Shown piece by piece: positions 61,404 to 64,000 of a DNA stretch of 64,000 nucleotides. The stretch spans positions 186,001-250,000 of the forward strand of contig NZ_CP195106.1 of the NCBI RefSeq assembly GCF_051175385.1, written 5' to 3'. The position numbers were made by a program, and so were the translations under genes. The notes under the pieces were generated by a model. The model was given only the letters and a program-made list of their open reading frames with translations, made no database searches and was not told the origin of the DNA. Numbering within the stretch: the stretch's first letter is position 1; each line of letters starts with the position of its first letter. The DNA comes from Tundrisphaera lichenicola (GTDB taxonomy: Bacteria > Planctomycetota > Planctomycetia > Isosphaerales > Isosphaeraceae).

Positions 61404-64000
61404 ATGACGAATACGTCTTCCTCAACGCTCGCGCGATACGGGGGTGCCCTCCTCGCCGTGATCCTGGCGACGGCGGTCCGCCTGGTCCTCGATCCGGTCC
61501 TGGGCGACCTGTTCCCCTTCGCTACCATGTTCCTGGCGGTCCTGGTCGTCGCCGCCTACGCGGGCCGAGGCCCGGCCCTCCTGACCGTCGGACTGGGTGC
61601 GATCGCCTCGGTCCAATTCCTCCTGCCGCCCCGGGGCCGCTTCGCGGTCGAAAGCCTCGAAGCCCGGGCCGGGTTGGTCCTTTACTCGGCGGTGGGCCTC
61701 GGCATCGCCATGTTGGGCGGAGCCTTGCGAGCCGCGTGGCTTCGGGCTGAGTCGAGCTCCGAGCAGGACCATCGCCGGCGCGAGCAGTTGAGGATCACCC
61801 TGGACAGCATCGGCGACGCGGTGATCGTGACCGACGCCTCGGGCCGGGTCAGCTCCATGAATCCGGTCGCCGAGGCCCTCACCGGCTGGTCCTCGGGCCA
61901 GGCGATCGGGCAGCCGGTCGAGGTGGTCTTCGACATCGTGAGCGAAGTCACCGGGGATAAGGTCGATAGCCCGGTCGGCAGGGTCCTGCGCGAGGGGGTG
62001 ATCGTCGGGCTGGCCAACCATACCTCGCTGATCGCCAGGGACGGGACCCGCCGCCCGATCGAGGACAGCGGGTCGCCGATCCGGTCCGGGGGCGAGATCA
62101 TCGGCGTCGTCCTGATCTTCCGCGACGTGACCGAACGAAGGCGGCAGGAGCGAGAGCTCGAGGACCGCGAGCGGCAATTCCGGACGCTGGCCGAGTCGGT
62201 CCCGCAACTGGTCTGGATGGCGGAGCCGGACGGCCACATCTTCTGGTACAACCGCCGATGGTATGATTATACCGGCACGACTCCCGAACAGATGGAAGGG
62301 TGGGGCTGGACGTCGGTCCACGACCCGGCCGAACTCCCGAGGGTGATCGAACGCTGGGGGGCATCGATCGCCACCGGCGAGCCGCTCGACATGGTGTTCC
62401 CGCTCCGGGATCGGCACGGGGTCTTTCGCCCCTTCCTGACGCGGGTCGAGCCGGTCCGGGATGAGCAAGGCCGGGTGACCCGGTGGTTCGGGACCAATAC
62501 CGACGTGACCGAGGCCAAGCGGGCCGAGGAGGAAGTGCGCGAGGCCCGATCCCGGCTGGAGTCGACGCTGGCCGCCGGCGAGATCGGGACCTGGGAGTAC
62601 GACCTGGTCAACGACGTCGTCCGGGCCGACCGGAATCTCGCCCGGATCTACGGGGTGACGCCCGAGGGTTCCATGGAAGGCCCGGTCGACCTGTACATGG
62701 AGATCATCCATCCCGATGATCGACGGAGGGTCCTGGAGACGGTCGCGCAGGCCATCGAAACGGGCCAGGTCTACGAGGCCGAATATCGCCTGGTGATGCC
62801 GGATCGTTCCATCCGCTGGGTCGTGGCTCGCGGGAGGGTCGAGAAGGACGAGTCCGGCCGGGCGACCCGACTGCCCGGCGTGGTGGTGGACATTACCGCC
62901 CAGAGGCTCGCCGAGGAGCGGGAGCGGCGGCTGGCCGAGGCGGCCGCCGAGGCAAATGCCAAATTCCGGGCCTTTTTCGATCAGGGGGCCATCTTCGCCG
63001 CCATCCTGGACTTGAATGGCGTGATCATCGAGACCAACCGGCTCGCCTGGGCAGGATGCGGTTTCGCTCGGGAACAGGTCATCGACAGGCCGTTCTGGGA
63101 GGGGCCTTGGTGGACCCCGTCGGCCGGATTGCCCGAGCGGATCAGGGCGGCTTCCCTGCAGGCGGCCGGAGGTCGAATCTTCCGGGAGGAGTTGCCTTAC
63201 TTCGTCGCCGACGGGGGCGAGCGGATCGCCGACGTGATCATCCTGCCGATCAAGGACGAGTCGGGCCGGGTCATGTTCCTGGCCCCGACCGGAACCGACA
63301 TCACCGACCGCAAGCGGGCCGAGCAGGCGCTCCAGGAGAGCGAGGGCCGGTTCCGGCAGGTGGCCGACACCATGCCGCAGATCGTCTGGGTGACCCGCCC
63401 CGATGGCTTTCACGAGTACTACAACCGCCGATGGTACGAGTACATCGGGTGTACGCCCGAGGAGTGCCTGGGCCACGGCTGGAACGCCCCGCTCCACCCG
63501 GACGACCGCCAGCGATCCATCGACCGCTGGAGCCACTCGCTCCGGACCGGCGATCCCTACGAGATCGAATATCGTTTCCGGTCCAAGGAAGGGAAATACC
63601 GATGGTTCCTGGGCCGGGCCCTGCCGGTCCGGGACGACTCCGGGACGATCGTCAAGTGGTTCGGCACGTGCACCGACATCGAGGACTTCAAGCGGGCCGA
63701 GGCCGACCGGCAGAAGTTCGTCACCCTGGCCGAGAACAGCCTCGACTTCATCGGCATCTGCGACCTGCAAGGCATCCCGTTTTACATCAACCGGGCCGGG
63801 CTGGAGATGGTGGGCCTGGGCGGGATCGAGGAGGCCCGCCGGGCCACGCTCGGGGACTTCTTCTTCCCGGAGGACCAACCCTGGATCCAGGACCAATTCA
63901 TCCCGGAGGTCCTGAAAGAGGGCCACGGCGAGGTCGAGGTCCGGTTCAGGAACTTCCGGACCGGCGAGGCCCGGTGGATGGCGTACAAGGTCCTGACCCT
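61404..64000 (+). CDS. multi-PAS sensor histidine kinase, truncated by the window end
   Basis: The frame is open from ATG 61404 to the end (865 codons visible). Four membrane helices of a DUF4118-type N-terminus (LFPFATMFLAVLVVAAYAGR) are followed by six PAS-type domains, with landmarks SIGDAVIVTDASGRV, SVPQLVWMAEPDGHI, IGTWEYDLVNDVVRADRNL, IFAAILDLNGVIIETN, TMPQIVWVTRPDGFH and SLDFIGICDLQGIPF, and PAC-type ends such as DVTERRR and DITDRKRAE. The kinase core would lie beyond the window. It is probably a redox, light or ligand sensor. Confidence 0.9.
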   Translation, partial: MTNTSSSTLARYGGALLAVILATAVRLVLDPVLGDLFPFATMFLAVLVVAAYAGRGPALLTVGLGAIASVQFLLPPRGRFAVESLEARAGLVLYSAVGLGIAMLGGALRAAWLRAESSSEQDHRRREQLRITLDSIGDAVIVTDASGRVSSMNPVAEALTGWSSGQAIGQPVEVVFDIVSEVTGDKVDSPVGRVLREGVIVGLANHTSLIARDGTRRPIEDSGSPIRSGGEIIGVVLIFRDVTERRRQERELEDRERQFRTLAESVPQLVWMAEPDGHIFWYNRRWYDYTGTTPEQMEGWGWTSVHDPAELPRVIERWGASIATGEPLDMVFPLRDRHGVFRPFLTRVEPVRDEQGRVTRWFGTNTDVTEAKRAEEEVREARSRLESTLAAGEIGTWEYDLVNDVVRADRNLARIYGVTPEGSMEGPVDLYMEIIHPDDRRRVLETVAQAIETGQVYEAEYRLVMPDRSIRWVVARGRVEKDESGRATRLPGVVVDITAQRLAEERERRLAEAAAEANAKFRAFFDQGAIFAAILDLNGVIIETNRLAWAGCGFAREQVIDRPFWEGPWWTPSAGLPERIRAASLQAAGGRIFREELPYFVADGGERIADVIILPIKDESGRVMFLAPTGTDITDRKRAEQALQESEGRFRQVADTMPQIVWVTRPDGFHEYYNRRWYEYIGCTPEECLGHGWNAPLHPDDRQRSIDRWSHSLRTGDPYEIEYRFRSKEGKYRWFLGRALPVRDDSGTIVKWFGTCTDIEDFKRAEADRQKFVTLAENSLDFIGICDLQGIPFYINRAGLEMVGLGGIEEARRATLGDFFFPEDQPWIQDQFIPEVLKEGHGEVEVRFRNFRTGEARWMAYKVLT

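Noticed and set aside
61422..63926. 834-codon open frame on the minus strand
   Set aside because: Antisense shadow of the multi-PAS sensor kinase, whose plus-strand frame is open to the window end with clear PAS domains.
1..64000. rRNA, tRNA or riboswitch genes
   Set aside because: I looked for the conserved cloverleaf and rRNA landmarks and saw none; a covariance-model scan would be needed to exclude them fully.

Overview
The window is high-GC bacterial DNA that reads as a planctomycete, most likely of the Isosphaeraceae type. The evidence is two DUF1559 proteins with prepilin-type N-termini, a secreted protein with an LEPR-XLL-like N-terminus, five Ser/Thr protein kinases (one fused to WD40 repeats, one to a formylglycine-generating-enzyme-like domain), an ECF sigma factor followed by a small anti-sigma-like protein, and many secreted proteins of unknown function. 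The taxonomic call is inference; no rRNA or tRNA gene was seen.

Layout. 1-3.4 kb: flagellar control genes flhF, flhG and a FliA-type sigma factor, after the tail of an upstream gene that could be flhA. 3.5-7.3 kb: a secreted protein, a beta-lactamase-fold hydrolase, and a decayed 5'-truncated fragment of an MBG/FG-GAP surface protein. 7.4-9.4 kb: minus-strand stress genes (YqaE/Pmp3, lipoprotein, CsbD, DUF3309, Hsp20). 9.4-10.3 kb: a gene-poor stretch with an orphan minus-strand terminator and an array of GAACGAACCCA repeats. 10.3-17.3 kb: group 2 sigma factor, DUF1559 protein with a small lipoprotein, repeat-rich secreted protein, NhaA antiporter and a coiled-coil protein. 17.6-30.6 kb: FHA protein, kinase, a group of small membrane proteins, ECF sigma/anti-sigma pair, second kinase, lipid kinase, secreted proteins, esterase and a YegP protein.

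30.8-37.8 kb: comEC, whose last 194 bp occur again 3,576 bp downstream (13 mismatches, no indels). Between the copies lies a visibly AT-richer island with an LRR protein gene broken by a 1,073-bp IS1595-family element (26-bp perfect inverted repeats, 8-bp target duplication, transposase split by a -1 frame change at an A8 run) and an unknown gene. The second copy is fused in frame to an alpha/beta hydrolase.

38.2-43.4 kb: kinase with twelve 42-residue WD40 repeats, small protein, GNAT acetyltransferase and lipoprotein. 43.8-52.6 kb is the best candidate for an undescribed system. It is a same-strand cluster of two helical membrane proteins, an HsdR_N-like protein overlapping a PIN nuclease, a P-loop GTPase with a membrane segment, long stalk and C2-like end, a small membrane protein, and a GAP1-N-like membrane protein coupled to it through ATGA. 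A DUF559 nuclease gene flanked by 37-bp perfect inverted repeats sits inside the cluster. Its parts resemble the GTPase/GAP1 class of bacterial conflict systems, but this is inference from motifs. 52.7-64 kb: methyltransferase, small membrane protein, histidine kinase, second DUF1559 protein, two paralogous kinases in tandem, a DUF2071 protein and a multi-PAS sensor kinase that runs off the end.
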